Part shown: positions 53,450-63,121 of the stretch, one piece after another | How the letters are laid out: each line of letters starts with the position of its first letter | How positions within the stretch are numbered: position 1 is the stretch's first letter | From: Polaribacter vadi | Lineage (GTDB): Bacteria > Bacteroidota > Bacteroidia > Flavobacteriales > Flavobacteriaceae | Assembly (NCBI RefSeq): GCF_001761365.1 | Contig: NZ_CP017477.1 | Span: forward strand, 580,501-644,500 | DNA length: 64,000 nt | Direction: 5' to 3' | Position numbers and translations under genes: made by a program | The notes under the pieces: generated by a model | What the model saw: only the letters and a program-made list of their open reading frames with translations | Told to the model about the DNA's origin: nothing | The model's database searches: none

Positions 53450-53875
53450 TTATTCTTTACCTATTTGATTGATCAAAACGTCACTTCCCTCTTTTTTAGG
53501 ATTTGGACCCCATTTATTGGTTCCTCCATAACTATCCATGCACGTAAAAATCAAAATAATAAATCGACCAATATAGGGAATGATACATATTAAATACCAC
53601 CAAGCGCTTTTATCAGTATCATGTAATCTTCTAGCTGTTACTGCTAAAAAAGGCAATATGGTGCCTAAAAAATACAAGATTAAAAGAGTACTAAGAATGA
53701 TACTTAGAACATTCATTTCACTAGAATCTGAGAAGTTCTCTGATGAAAAAACAAGTTGCATTACTAAGAAGATGATAATTAGGTAATGGAAAAGTAAAAA
53801 CATCCAATATTCTTTTCTTCTTGCTCTACCAGTAAAATTCGTGTAATTTTTTAATACTTTTAAATACCAATTCAT
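53450..53875 (-). CDS. DUF805 membrane protein
   Basis: 141 residues: YTNFTGRARRKEYWMFLLFH at the start, three to four membrane segments (IIIFLVMQLVFSS, IILSTLLILYFLGTIL, WYLICIIPYIGRFIILIF) and ARRLHDTDKSAWWYL in the middle, the DUF805 signature. It is the last gene of the MoxR cluster on this strand, 34 bases after the DUF58 gene, and may or may not belong to it functionally. Function unknown. Confidence 0.9.
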   Translation of the reverse strand: MNWYLKVLKNYTNFTGRARRKEYWMFLLFHYLIIIFLVMQLVFSSENFSDSSEMNVLSIILSTLLILYFLGTILPFLAVTARRLHDTDKSAWWYLICIIPYIGRFIILIFTCMDSYGGTNKWGPNPKKEGSDVLINQIGKE

Positions 53876-53909
53876 AGTTAATTTGTTTTTTTTCGAAAAT
53901 ACCGATTTT

Positions 53910-55244
53910 TTAAAATAATCCTCTCGATTTTAATTCTAAATATTTGTTGATGCTATTTCCAGTTAAATCTTCTGGTTTTGTTAAAACAGACTGAATTCCA
54001 TATTTTTTTAATTCGTTGACGATTCTCTTTTTTTCGTACAAGAATTTTTCGGCAATAATGCTGTCATATACTTGCTGAATTGTTTCTGATTTAGAATCGA
54101 TCATGGCATCCAATTCTGTGTTTTTAAAAAACACGACTAATAATAAATGATTTTTTGCCAACGCTCGTAAATAGGGTAGTTGTCTGTTTAAACCATCAAT
54201 AGTTTCGAAATTTGTAAATAATATTAATAAACTTCTATGGGTTATTTTTCTTTTAACAACCGAATATAAAGTACTAAAATCAGGTTCAGCAAAATTGGTT
54301 TTTATATTGTGTAACGCTTCAGAAATTAAACTCATTTGTGAGCTTCTTCGTTCAGCAACTACCCAATCTTCTAGTTTTGTGGAGAAAGATAACATGCCAG
54401 CCTTGTCTTGCTTTCTTAAAATTACATTGCTAATGGCCAAAGTTGCATTCACAGCATAATCTAACAAACTCAATCCGTTAAAAGTCATTTGCATTGCTCT
54501 TCCTTTATCAATAATTGCGTACACAGATTGCGATTTTTCTTCTACATATTGATTCACCATAAAATGGTTTCTTTTCGCAGTCGCTTTCCAGTTTAAGGTT
54601 CTAATATCATCTCCAGAAACATATTCTTTAATTTGTTCAAACTCTAAAGAATGTCCAATTCTTCTTACTTTTTTAGTGCCATAAGAAGTGGTTGCATTGT
54701 TAAAAGCTTTAATATCAAACTCTCTTAATTTTAAAAACGACGGATAGCATTTTAAGGAAGTTTCTTCCCCTAAAACATATTTTTTAGTGGCTAATTTTAA
54801 AGCTGAATTTGCATATACATTTATATTCCCAAATTCGTAAACACCTCTTTCTTTAGGCGTTAAATTATAATGAATGTTTTTTTCTTCGTGCTTTTTTAAT
54901 TGTTGATAAAAGGTAAAATCTCTTTTTTGAAATTGATAAGGCAGCTCTTCAATTAAAGATAAATGAGCCTCAAAAGGATAGTCGTTTTTAAGCGCTAAAG
55001 AAATTTTATTCTCATCGCCATTTGAGAGTCGTTCAGGTAAATTACGCTCAAGTTTAATTCCTTTTTTAGTTCGATATAACAAGAAAACATCAACAATAGT
55101 CAAACCTATCAACATAAAAAGCAACACTTTAGAAATCTCAAAAAAGATAGGAGCAAAGAAGCCCACAACAAATAAGATTGCAATTGCAGCTAAGCAATAG
55201 AAAAAGCGATTGTTTAAGAATAAAGTGATGTTAGTTTTTTTCAA
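53910..55244 (-). CDS. DUF58 protein
   Basis: 444 residues with two membrane segments near the start (FFYCLAAIAILFVVGFFAPI, ISKVLLFMLIGLTIVDVFLL) and the DUF58 core (EFEQIKEYVSGDDIRTLNWK, about 215-235), followed by a von-Willebrand-factor-A-like part with VYAIIDKGRAM. DUF58 proteins usually go with MoxR ATPases, and the MoxR gene is 175 bases upstream. The pair is thought to act as chaperones or assembly factors at the membrane; the client is unknown. Confidence 0.9.
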   Translation of the reverse strand: MKKTNITLFLNNRFFYCLAAIAILFVVGFFAPIFFEISKVLLFMLIGLTIVDVFLLYRTKKGIKLERNLPERLSNGDENKISLALKNDYPFEAHLSLIEELPYQFQKRDFTFYQQLKKHEEKNIHYNLTPKERGVYEFGNINVYANSALKLATKKYVLGEETSLKCYPSFLKLREFDIKAFNNATTSYGTKKVRRIGHSLEFEQIKEYVSGDDIRTLNWKATAKRNHFMVNQYVEEKSQSVYAIIDKGRAMQMTFNGLSLLDYAVNATLAISNVILRKQDKAGMLSFSTKLEDWVVAERRSSQMSLISEALHNIKTNFAEPDFSTLYSVVKRKITHRSLLILFTNFETIDGLNRQLPYLRALAKNHLLLVVFFKNTELDAMIDSKSETIQQVYDSIIAEKFLYEKKRIVNELKKYGIQSVLTKPEDLTGNSINKYLELKSRGLF

Positions 55245-55419
55245 AAATTGTTGATTTGGTTATTTGTTTAAATGTGTAATTGTTTAAGTGTTTAATTGTG
55301 TAATTGTTTTTATGTGAAACGAATTATTATATTAAAATATTCAAAATTTATTTATCTATTGAAACACTAAAAGCAAACTCGCTAACTGAAAACTGCCAAC
55401 TGCCTACTGAATACTGAAC

Positions 55420-56439
55420 CTACCTAGGAATTTCAACAGCCTCAATAATCTGCTCAATAATTTGTGTACTAGTCAAACCTTCCATTTCTCTTTCTGGAGT
55501 TACAATAACTCTGTGTTGTAAAACAGGAATAGTGGCTCTTTTTATATCTTCTGGTGTTACAAAATCTCTACCTTCAATGGCTGCAAAAGCCTTTGATGCG
55601 TTTAAAATAGCAATACTTGCTCTTGGAGAAGCGCCTAAATACAAAAATGAATTAGAACGTGTATTTACTACAATATTGGCAATATATTTCAGTAAGTTTT
55701 CTTCGATTTTTATTTGATTGACCAAAGCTCTGTACTCGACAATTTTTGCTCCTTTAATAATGGACACAATTTTGCTAACTTTTGTGGTATTTTCCAAAGC
55801 TTGCTCACGCATAATAATTTCCAATTCTTCATCTGCATTCGGATATTCGATAATTACCTTGAACAAAAAACGATCTAATTGCGCTTCTGGCAATCTATAC
55901 GTTCCTTCTTGTTCTATGGGGTTTTGCGTGGCTAAAACCACAAAAGGCTCCTCCATTTTATAGGTAGTTCCATCCATCGTAATTTGCTTTTCTTCCATCA
56001 CTTCAAACAAAGCAGCTTGTGTTTTTGCAGGAGCTCTGTTAATTTCATCAATCAGAATCATGTTCGAGAAAATAGGTCCTTTTTTAAACTCAAATTCCGA
56101 GGTTTTGACATTAAAAACAGAGGTTCCTAAAATATCTGAAGGCATTAAATCTGGCGTAAACTGAATTCTACTAAAACCAACATCAATCGTTTTAGAAAGT
56201 AGTTTTGCAGTGATGGTTTTTGCCACTCCAGGAACGCCTTCAATTAACACATGGCCATCTGCCAACAATGCCACTAAAAGCAAATCCATCATGTCTTTTT
56301 GCCCAACAATTACTTTCTGTAACTGCTTTTTTATACTGAAAACACTTTCTTGTAATTCAGCTAAATCTATTCTATTTTCAAACTCTAAATTCTCAGAATT
56401 TATAGGAGCATTCAATTCCTCATTTGGTGTTTCCATCAT
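55420..56439 (-). CDS. MoxR-family AAA+ ATPase
   Basis: About 339 residues from the ATG at 56439 (or the next at 56436); the upstream TTG would be unusual. It has Walker A EGVPGVAKTITA, Walker B MILIDEINRAPAKTQAALFE and the sensor ATQNPIEQEGTYRLPEAQLD, all typical of the MoxR (RavA-related) group. Its start overlaps the end of the DUF4350 gene by about 18 bases, so translation is coupled. With DUF58 it probably remodels a membrane or envelope protein complex. Confidence 0.94.
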   Translation of the reverse strand: MMETPNEELNAPINSENLEFENRIDLAELQESVFSIKKQLQKVIVGQKDMMDLLLVALLADGHVLIEGVPGVAKTITAKLLSKTIDVGFSRIQFTPDLMPSDILGTSVFNVKTSEFEFKKGPIFSNMILIDEINRAPAKTQAALFEVMEEKQITMDGTTYKMEEPFVVLATQNPIEQEGTYRLPEAQLDRFLFKVIIEYPNADEELEIIMREQALENTTKVSKIVSIIKGAKIVEYRALVNQIKIEENLLKYIANIVVNTRSNSFLYLGASPRASIAILNASKAFAAIEGRDFVTPEDIKRATIPVLQHRVIVTPEREMEGLTSTQIIEQIIEAVEIPR

Positions 56440-57658
56440 CTTGTTTTTTAAAGAAATTATCAATCATTTTATGCAAGACAAGTAACTCTTCTTGAGTGCA
56501 TTCTGATCTTTTATGTAAAGTGATAATTGTATTGATTAAATATTTTGTATTCTGTAAGTTATTGCCAGATTTTGCTGCCAAATTATGGATAAATTCCTTG
56601 TTTAAATTGGTCGTGTTTAACAAGTATTTAGTTCTGACTTTCTCCAAGAAAAAACCTATTTTTTTAGTGACCAAATTCTTATGATCTTGTTCTTTTAAAT
56701 ACAAGCTAGAAATGGTTTGTGTAAAGGCAACAGTGGTATTTTCTAAAGGATGAATAATCGGAATTGCACGTTGCTTTCTTCTGGCATTAAACAGCATAAA
56801 CAACAACACACCTGCTAAAGAAACGAATAAAAACCAAGTAAGTGTTTTATGCTGTAAAAAGAATTTAAAGACAGAAGTATTGTCTTCATCACTTTCATTG
56901 GAATATTCACTTCTTTTAATTTGTGGATCCCAAAAAACAGTAGCCGAAGGCACATAAGAAAGTACATTTTCTGCGTATTTTTCTTTTCCACTTAACATAA
57001 AGTAATTGGTAAAAACCACAGGATTGGAATGCACATAAATAGCACCTTTTCCATGATAAATTTTCATAAAATTGGGCACTTTTTCTCCATCTATTTTGGC
57101 AGAACCTAAAACAATGGTTTTATCTTCATTATACGTTACAAAATAATGTTTTCTGATGTTTCTATCGAAATTAAAAGTATCTTTCTCAAAGGTGTTGTTC
57201 TCTAAATAAAACTCGCCTTTCAAAGCTTTTAAATCTTCTACTAAATATACATCTTTGTCCAAATTATTAGTGGTAATTTCCAACTGTTCTAATAAAGAAT
57301 CACTAAAATAATTTAAAGATAAGAAGGCTGAATTTCCATCATACACAAAAGATAACAAATCAGTTACACCATCTTCAGTGAGTTTAGATGCTGAGTTTTT
57401 AATACAAATATAACTGCCAAAATCGGCTCCTGTAACCTCATAATTAAAGTAAAGATAATCGTAAAAGTTTTCTTTAAGGGTTACGATTTCCTGGTTTTTA
57501 AAAAGCTCATTTGCTTCATTATGAATAATATACGTGCCAAAAGGACTTTTTTCTTTCTCACGATAATTCTCTGTCCAATTGGTTTTTGTACAACTTGCGA
57601 GTACTAAAACAATTAGCAGTAAAATACTAGGTTTTGATATGTTTAAAAGCGCTTTCAA
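56420..57658 (-). CDS. DUF4350 membrane protein
   Basis: 412 residues with a lipoprotein-like signal (IVLVLASC, Cys about 23) and one membrane segment near 278-296 (TWFLFVSLAGVLLFMLFNAR). The periplasmic part (30-275) is the DUF4350 domain with GKGAIYVHSNPVVFTNYF. The cytosolic C-terminus is helical (TQTISSLYLKEQDHKNLVTK). It overlaps both neighbours slightly: 4 bases with the DUF4129 gene and about 20 with moxR. Function unknown, part of the cluster. Confidence 0.85.
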   Translation of the reverse strand: MKALLNISKPSILLLIVLVLASCTKTNWTENYREKEKSPFGTYIIHNEANELFKNQEIVTLKENFYDYLYFNYEVTGADFGSYICIKNSASKLTEDGVTDLLSFVYDGNSAFLSLNYFSDSLLEQLEITTNNLDKDVYLVEDLKALKGEFYLENNTFEKDTFNFDRNIRKHYFVTYNEDKTIVLGSAKIDGEKVPNFMKIYHGKGAIYVHSNPVVFTNYFMLSGKEKYAENVLSYVPSATVFWDPQIKRSEYSNESDEDNTSVFKFFLQHKTLTWFLFVSLAGVLLFMLFNARRKQRAIPIIHPLENTTVAFTQTISSLYLKEQDHKNLVTKKIGFFLEKVRTKYLLNTTNLNKEFIHNLAAKSGNNLQNTKYLINTIITLHKRSECTQEELLVLHKMIDNFFKKQDDGNTK

Positions 57659-58371
57659 GACATCGAATTTATAAAAGATTGATACTTGTTTTGCGCTGCT
57701 TTAAAATTGGTTTCATCCACAGGAAATTCTCCATACCAAACATAAGAATATACATAAGAAAGATAGGAAAATTGTGTTCTCATTGCTGGGTTTTCAATCT
57801 CAAAAAGGTATTCTGAATTCGTTTTATCTTTATGGTACTCAATAATTTTTTTGTTCGATAATCCTTTTAAAGATGTCAAATAATAATAACGAATTGCCAA
57901 TCTAAAATTCTGACTTTCAATAGCTTGTTTTAATAAAGATGCTAAATCAACTTCGTGAATGTCTTCATCTTCATAAATTAATTTTTCTGATATTTTTGTA
58001 GCTGATTTTGTGTTTTTCCAAAAAAGAATGTCTGATCCTAACATCACTTTTACAATCATAAAAATGATAAATCCACCTAAAAGAAAGGGGAAAATAGTCG
58101 TCATAAAAAAAGCAAATCCACTTAAGAAACCTGAACCAGTATTTACATTTTTCTTTTTCTTAACTGGAGCTTTCTCTTTATAGATAAAATCCTTATCATT
58201 ATATTTCTCTGCGAGATTGGGTGATAAAGTTCTTGCTTCGCTAATTTTCGTGTCTTTTTGATAAACAATCGTATCGCTTTTGCTCACAATGAGTTCATCA
58301 ATATTAGTGGTTTCTTGTGCATTCACAACAAAAGTAAGCAGGAAAAGGAGGGAAGCTAGTCTATTTTTCAT
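57655..58371 (-). CDS. DUF4129 membrane protein
   Basis: 238 residues with signal peptide (to about 18, ending FVVNAQ), one membrane segment (about 86-110, FFMTTIFPFLLGGFIIFMIV) and a C-terminal DUF4129 domain (SLLKQAIESQNFRLAIRYYY, about 143-162). In other bacteria DUF4129 is found at the end of transglutaminase-like proteins linked to MoxR/DUF58, so it fits the cluster. Its start is next to the stop of the SpoIIM gene (no gap), so translation is coupled. Confidence 0.88.
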   Translation of the reverse strand: MKNRLASLLFLLTFVVNAQETTNIDELIVSKSDTIVYQKDTKISEARTLSPNLAEKYNDKDFIYKEKAPVKKKKNVNTGSGFLSGFAFFMTTIFPFLLGGFIIFMIVKVMLGSDILFWKNTKSATKISEKLIYEDEDIHEVDLASLLKQAIESQNFRLAIRYYYLTSLKGLSNKKIIEYHKDKTNSEYLFEIENPAMRTQFSYLSYVYSYVWYGEFPVDETNFKAAQNKYQSFINSMS

Positions 58372-59337
58372 CTATCGTAAACCGTGTTTTCTAGCAACCT
58401 TAAAAGGTAACACCAAATAATAATAACTGATAGAAACCAAGCTAAACAGAATAATGGCAAAGCAAAAAATAGTAGGCATTATATTGGAATAACGTGTTAC
58501 ATAACCTTCTAAAAATGCGGCCATAATTGTAAACGGAATGGTACTAATAAAAATATAAAACGCATCTCTAATCCCTATTTTAAAAGACTCGAAACGTTTT
58601 AAAGTGCCAGGAAATAAAATACTTGCGCCAATAATATAGCCTGCTGCAGCTTCTATAATGATTCCAAAAATCTCATAGGTTCCATGAATCCAAATTCCTT
58701 TTAAACTATCAAATAAGGTGTTTTGTTGATAAAAAAACGCTTGAAATACAGCCACCATAATTGCGTTTACCACAATATAATAGGCAGTGCCAATACCTAC
58801 CAACAACCCTGATAAAAACATATTTAAGCCCACTCTTTGGTTGTTATCGTAAATACCAATAAAAGTACCCCAATTGCTGCCACCTTTATAAATAGCCATG
58901 GCATCTCCACTTTCTATATTTTCTAAAGTTTGGTCTACATAGCCATCACTTAAAATCTGTCTTGCAAAAGATTCATCATTAAAAGTGGACAATAATCCCA
59001 CAAAAAAACAGATAAAGAAGAAAATAAAAGAAATGTAGATATATTTTCTGTAGGTATAACAACGTAGTGGAACCTTCTCAAAAAAGAACTGTAAAAAAAC
59101 ATTTTTATCGGTTCTTTTAGAGTCGTACACCTTATCGAAACTAGTCTTGGCAAGCTTATTCAGAAAAAGCGTCACCTTACTTTTTGGGTAATAGGTTTGT
59201 GCATATACCAAATCGTTCATGATTTTTATATGCAGGTTGGCTATGTCATCTGGACTTTTTTTCTCTTTATTTGAAATTAATTGTTCAAATTCAAGCCATT
59301 TTTCTTTATTTTGCTTTATAAAAGCGACCTCTCTCAT
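58372..59337 (-). CDS. SpoIIM/DUF95-family membrane protein
   Basis: About 321 residues from the Met at 59337 (MREVAFIKQNKEKWLEFEQL). A longer frame would add 27 residues that overlap the divergent RDD gene and is less likely. The cytosolic N-terminus (about 1-100) is followed by five or six membrane segments with NMFLSGLLVGIGTAYYIVVN, IWIHGTYEIFGIIIEAAAGY and GILFPGTLKR-like motifs of the stage II sporulation protein M family. In non-sporulating bacteria this family goes with RDD proteins and MoxR/DUF58. It may be a channel or transporter-like subunit of the cluster. Confidence 0.87.
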   Translation of the reverse strand: MREVAFIKQNKEKWLEFEQLISNKEKKSPDDIANLHIKIMNDLVYAQTYYPKSKVTLFLNKLAKTSFDKVYDSKRTDKNVFLQFFFEKVPLRCYTYRKYIYISFIFFFICFFVGLLSTFNDESFARQILSDGYVDQTLENIESGDAMAIYKGGSNWGTFIGIYDNNQRVGLNMFLSGLLVGIGTAYYIVVNAIMVAVFQAFFYQQNTLFDSLKGIWIHGTYEIFGIIIEAAAGYIIGASILFPGTLKRFESFKIGIRDAFYIFISTIPFTIMAAFLEGYVTRYSNIMPTIFCFAIILFSLVSISYYYLVLPFKVARKHGLR

Positions 59338-59359
59338 TAAGAGCGAATTTAAACATTGC

Positions 59360-60172
59360 ATGAAAACACTCCAAATAAAAACAGCACAAAATGTAAATAT
59401 AAAATTTACAGTTGCCAATGTATTTCAAAGGCTTTTAGCTTTTACTGTAGATAATGTGATTAAGTTCGCCTATATTTATTTTGGAATTCAACTTTTTGAC
59501 TTTAGTTTGTTTGATCCTGCCATTAATGGCGATACTTGGACGATAAGAGCTTTAGATGTCTTGTTTTTTTTACCGGTAACATTTTACTCTTTGTATTCCG
59601 AAATTTTAATGGACGGCCAAACATTGGGTAAAAAACTTCTAAAAATTAAAGTGATTAATGAGGATGGTTTTAAACCGTCCATCACAGATTATATTATTCG
59701 TTGGTTTTTAAGAATCGTAGATTTTAATTTATTTATGTTGCTCTTTGTGTATGTGGCTTCCTTGGGCTTGTCAGACCAATATACCTTGTTGATGTTGCTA
59801 TTTATGTGTGGTAAATTAGTCGGTTTTCTATTGATCTTATTTACAGAGAAAAATCAACGTTTTGGAGATATTATTGCTGATACTATTGTTATTTATTTAA
59901 AAGATGATGTGCAGTTTTCACAAACCATCTTAGAGAATATCAACGATACTTACAAACCAACCTATCCAAACGTGATTAAACTTTCTGATAACGATGCACG
60001 TATTATCAAAGAAACTTTTAAAACGGCTAGCAAGTTAAACGATTATAAAACGCTAATTAAATTACGTTCTAAAATTATAGAAGTTACTGATATTAAATCC
60101 GTTCACAAAAGTGATAAAGATTTTATCGATATTGTGTTGAAGGATTATAATTATTATACACAAAATATGTAA
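59360..60172 (+). CDS. RDD family membrane protein
   Basis: 270 residues from ATG at 59360 (MKTLQIKTAQNVNIKFTVAN). It has the RDD features: an early Arg in FQRLLAFTVDN, then DGQTLGKKLLKIKVINEDG and IIRWFLRIVDF with the Asp, and three to four membrane segments. The C-terminal 90 residues are cytosolic and charged. The gap to the divergent SpoIIM start is only 22 bases, so the two promoters must lie within each other's coding starts. RDD proteins are thought to transport small solutes or ions, without firm proof. Confidence 0.9.
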   Translation: MKTLQIKTAQNVNIKFTVANVFQRLLAFTVDNVIKFAYIYFGIQLFDFSLFDPAINGDTWTIRALDVLFFLPVTFYSLYSEILMDGQTLGKKLLKIKVINEDGFKPSITDYIIRWFLRIVDFNLFMLLFVYVASLGLSDQYTLLMLLFMCGKLVGFLLILFTEKNQRFGDIIADTIVIYLKDDVQFSQTILENINDTYKPTYPNVIKLSDNDARIIKETFKTASKLNDYKTLIKLRSKIIEVTDIKSVHKSDKDFIDIVLKDYNYYTQNM

Positions 60173-60228
60173 AATTACTTCTTTGTCACCCTGAGTGTTT
60201 GCCACGAATTCACGAATTATAATGATAG

Positions 60229-60392
60229 CCCATGTTTTCTATATTCCTATGTGGTCAATAATCACTACTTGTCACCCTGAATTTATTTCAGGGTCTTAAG
60301 AATAAGTATTGATTTATGCCAGATAGATTCTGAAATAAATTCAGAATGACACACTCTTGAAATCTATGTTTTCTATATCCTTATGTGGTCAA
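60229..60392. repeat. Palindromic element flanked by imperfect direct repeats
   Basis: CTGAATTTATTTCAG (about 60278-60292) and its inverted variant CTGAAATAAATTCAG (60330-60344) form the element. ATGTTTTCTATATTCCTATG near 60232 and ATGTTTTCTATATCCTTATG near 60366 flank it as direct repeats about 134 bases apart. It has no coding sense. Confidence 0.75.
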
Positions 60393-60397
60393 CTAGT

Positions 60398-61591
60398 TTA
60401 ACTGATCTTCTTTCGGAATGAAAATAGCAAAACAATAGAAATACAACCAGAAATTAAGAACCCTACAAATAGAGGATAGGCTGTAACCACCACATATTTA
60501 CCAATATATCCTGCAATAGGAACAGCCATAATAGTAGACACAAATCCGTTAATTGCAGAACCAATCCCAGCAATATGACCAATGGGTTGCATGGCTAATG
60601 ATCGTAAATTACCAAATAAAAACCCGATGGCAAAAAACTGCAACGCAAAAGAAATGATTAAGATTTCTATAGGCGGATTTACTTTCCCGTAAAAAACAAC
60701 CACATAAAACAGCGAAACAATTGTAAACATAGAAAGAAAGAAAAACACGAGTTTTTTCATGCCGAATTTCATTACCACAGTTCCGTTTATAAAAGTAGAA
60801 AAACCAACAGAGATTGCCATGGCTCCAAATATATAAGGGAATTCTTCTACCAACCCATATTGCTCTTGAAATATTTGTTGCGATGTTCCTAAAAACACCA
60901 TAAAAGATCCTGTGATAAAACCACTTAAAAGCGTGTATATAACAGCATCTTTGTATTTTAAAAACTCTAAAGTTCCCGTTTTAAAAATAGACAAGCGAAA
61001 CTTTTTTCGATGGATTTCTTTGAGCGTTTCAGGTTGTCTTTTATAAAACCAAAAGATAACGAAGGCACCAAATACTAACTGACTTATAAAAATGGATTGC
61101 CACCCAAAATTATCTAACATAATTTTACCAATGGTTGGGGCAATTACAGGAACGATTATAAAAATAGAAACCACAAAAGACATAATTCTAGCCATATAAT
61201 CGCCACTATAAGAATCACGCACCATAGCAATACTTAGGGTTCTTGGAGCAGAAAGCCCAATACCTTGGAGTATTCTCCCAAAAATCATCATTTCTAAGCT
61301 TGTGGAATACACACAAACAATACTTGCCAACACAAATATTGAAAAACCAACATACACCATGGGTTTTCTACCAAAACTATCGGAAAGTGGCCCAGCCACC
61401 AATTGTCCTAATCCTAAACCTAAAAAGATCATGGTAATTAATAACTGACTATCGCTGTTACTAGAAGTGCCAACTGCAATACCAATGATATTTAAAGCGG
61501 GTAATAAAGCATCTATAGAAAGCGCGACCAAAGACATTAAACATGCCATGATAAGGATAAACTCGGTTTGAGTTTTTTGTTTTATTTGCAT
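60398..61591 (-). CDS. Bcr/CflA-type MFS drug efflux transporter
   Basis: 397 residues with 12 membrane segments. Motif A-like GPLSDSFGRKPMVYVG and the later FGRILQGIGLSAPRTLSIAMVRD are typical of the DHA1 Bcr/CflA family. It should export drugs or small metabolites from the cytosol in exchange for protons. The start MQIKQKTQTEFILIMAC is normal. There is no linked regulator. Confidence 0.93.
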   Translation of the reverse strand: MQIKQKTQTEFILIMACLMSLVALSIDALLPALNIIGIAVGTSSNSDSQLLITMIFLGLGLGQLVAGPLSDSFGRKPMVYVGFSIFVLASIVCVYSTSLEMMIFGRILQGIGLSAPRTLSIAMVRDSYSGDYMARIMSFVVSIFIIVPVIAPTIGKIMLDNFGWQSIFISQLVFGAFVIFWFYKRQPETLKEIHRKKFRLSIFKTGTLEFLKYKDAVIYTLLSGFITGSFMVFLGTSQQIFQEQYGLVEEFPYIFGAMAISVGFSTFINGTVVMKFGMKKLVFFFLSMFTIVSLFYVVVFYGKVNPPIEILIISFALQFFAIGFLFGNLRSLAMQPIGHIAGIGSAINGFVSTIMAVPIAGYIGKYVVVTAYPLFVGFLISGCISIVLLFSFRKKIS

Positions 61592-62429
61592 TCGGCAAAA
61601 GTACTTTAAATCACTTTAAATATATAATATGTGGAGCGTCGTTTTAAACGTATCTGATCTTTTTTTTATACATAATGAAATATACTGAAACTTAGAAAGT
61701 AGCAGGGGTTTAAAAATATGCTATTTTACATAATATAAATTATAGTACAAATATATAATTATGTATTTATTGTAAGTTTTGCGATCTTACTGTTATTTTA
61801 TGTGTTTTAATAGCTTTAGTTGTTGTTTATTTATAATATTCTATTTTAACTTACCTATGTATTTTTATCAATTACATTTTATATGTGCTATTGTTTTTAT
61901 AAAGTCTGTTGGATTATTTGGTTTTTTACTTCTTTATATTTTGGAAGTTTATTATTTAAACATATTTTATTTTTTGCTGCATTGTAAAATCCTTTCTTTT
62001 TTTTATTGTTTGATATTGTATTTATGAATGGTGTTATTTGATATTTTATTCCTTCTTTTTAAGTTTTTTATTGTCTGAACATATTTGGAAGGTTTTCTTT
62101 AAATTTAAAGTTTATTTAATAAGCATTTTTATGGCTCTAAATTGCTGTTTTTTTGATGCTATTTTACTTTTAAATTTGGTGATATTTTAGGTGCACTTAC
62201 TATGACGTTGCTATGACGCTGCTATGGCGTTGCTATTGGTGTGGTATTGTTCTTCATTTTTTGGTTTAATTTTGTTGGTTTTTTAGGGTATTTTTTAGGG
62301 GTTTCTATTTTACATAATATTTGGCGTTTTGTGTTTAAAATTAGTTGTTTTTTTAATTCGTGTTCTAATCAAGAGATTTTTACGTCGTATCCTCCTCGCA
62401 ATGATCTGTTTATTTTATAATTCTTTTCT
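61592..62429. other. Gene-free T-rich region
   Basis: Very AT-rich (T-rich on the plus strand), with long runs of T and short open frames that encode only hydrophobic low-complexity residues. I find no gene, RNA or clear promoter apart from the 11-base tandem repeat at 62200-62243 and scattered 'cctcgcaatga' repeat fragments from 62380. Confidence 0.75.
62200..62243 (+). repeat. Four tandem 11-base repeats
   Basis: CTATGACGTTG, CTATGACGCTG, CTATGGCGTTG and CTATTGGTGTG follow each other directly. The copies differ at one to several positions. No open frame of note passes through them. Confidence 0.85.
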
Positions 62430-62830
62430 TTTTTCCATTGATGACCCTTCGACTACGCTCAGGATTGGTAAATACTGAAACGAGTTCAGCATAGGCTTCG
62501 CCTAAAATCTAGACTTATTTTAATTTTTTTGTTTACCACAATAGAGACATAGAAAACATAGAGTTTTTTTTTAGAGCCACTACTCTATTTTAAGTTAGAC
62601 TCTTTTATTATTCTTTGTTCTTTTCCATTGATGAAAAGAACCAAAAATCTAGACTTATTTTAATTTTCTTGAATTCTACATCATATTCCACTATCGTGTC
62701 CAGATTTTTTATTGAGTTCCCCAATCAAGTTGAGGACAAGCTTTGGACACTTAGCCGTTTCATATCTTTTGAATTTCTACGAAAATTAAAAGTATATCGG
62801 TTTGAGATTTGGATTTCACGTCGTACTTTC
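62430..62830. repeat. Long direct repeat, copy 1 (about 400 bases)
   Basis: It contains CATTGATGACCCTTCGACT, GTTCAGCATAGGCTTCGCC, AAATCTAGACTTATTTTAAT, and a hairpin with GTGTCCA (62696-62702) and TGGACAC, followed by TTAGCCGTTTCATATCTTTT. Most of it recurs at 63122-63530 about 695 bases further on. Confidence 0.85.
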
Positions 62831-63121
62831 TTGTAATGACTAGAGTCGTCTTTACTGTTGTGTTCTTAGTGTTGTGTGGGGTTGCCGAGTCGTACCTCCT
62901 CGCAATGACTAGCGTTATCTTTAATAACAAAACCACTTAAGTACTCGTCATTGCGAGGCTTTTTTTAGCCGTGGCAATCTCTTGGCTGTAAGGCTTTATT
63001 CTTTTTGTTCTTACTCTTGCGTATTTAATCTTCTGTTCTTACTGTTGTGTGGGGTTGCTTCACTCTCACTGCGTTACGTTCGCAATGACTAGGGTATTCT
63101 TTTTATATTGCATTCTTTGTT

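Noticed and set aside
59219..59418. Longer starts for the RDD and SpoIIM genes that would make the two overlap by 200 bases
   Set aside because: The added residues do not look like either family, and the inner ATGs give standard N-termini.
61779..62027. An 82-codon open frame of hydrophobic residues
   Set aside because: It is a by-product of T-rich DNA: low-complexity Phe/Leu/Tyr, no start context, no family resemblance.
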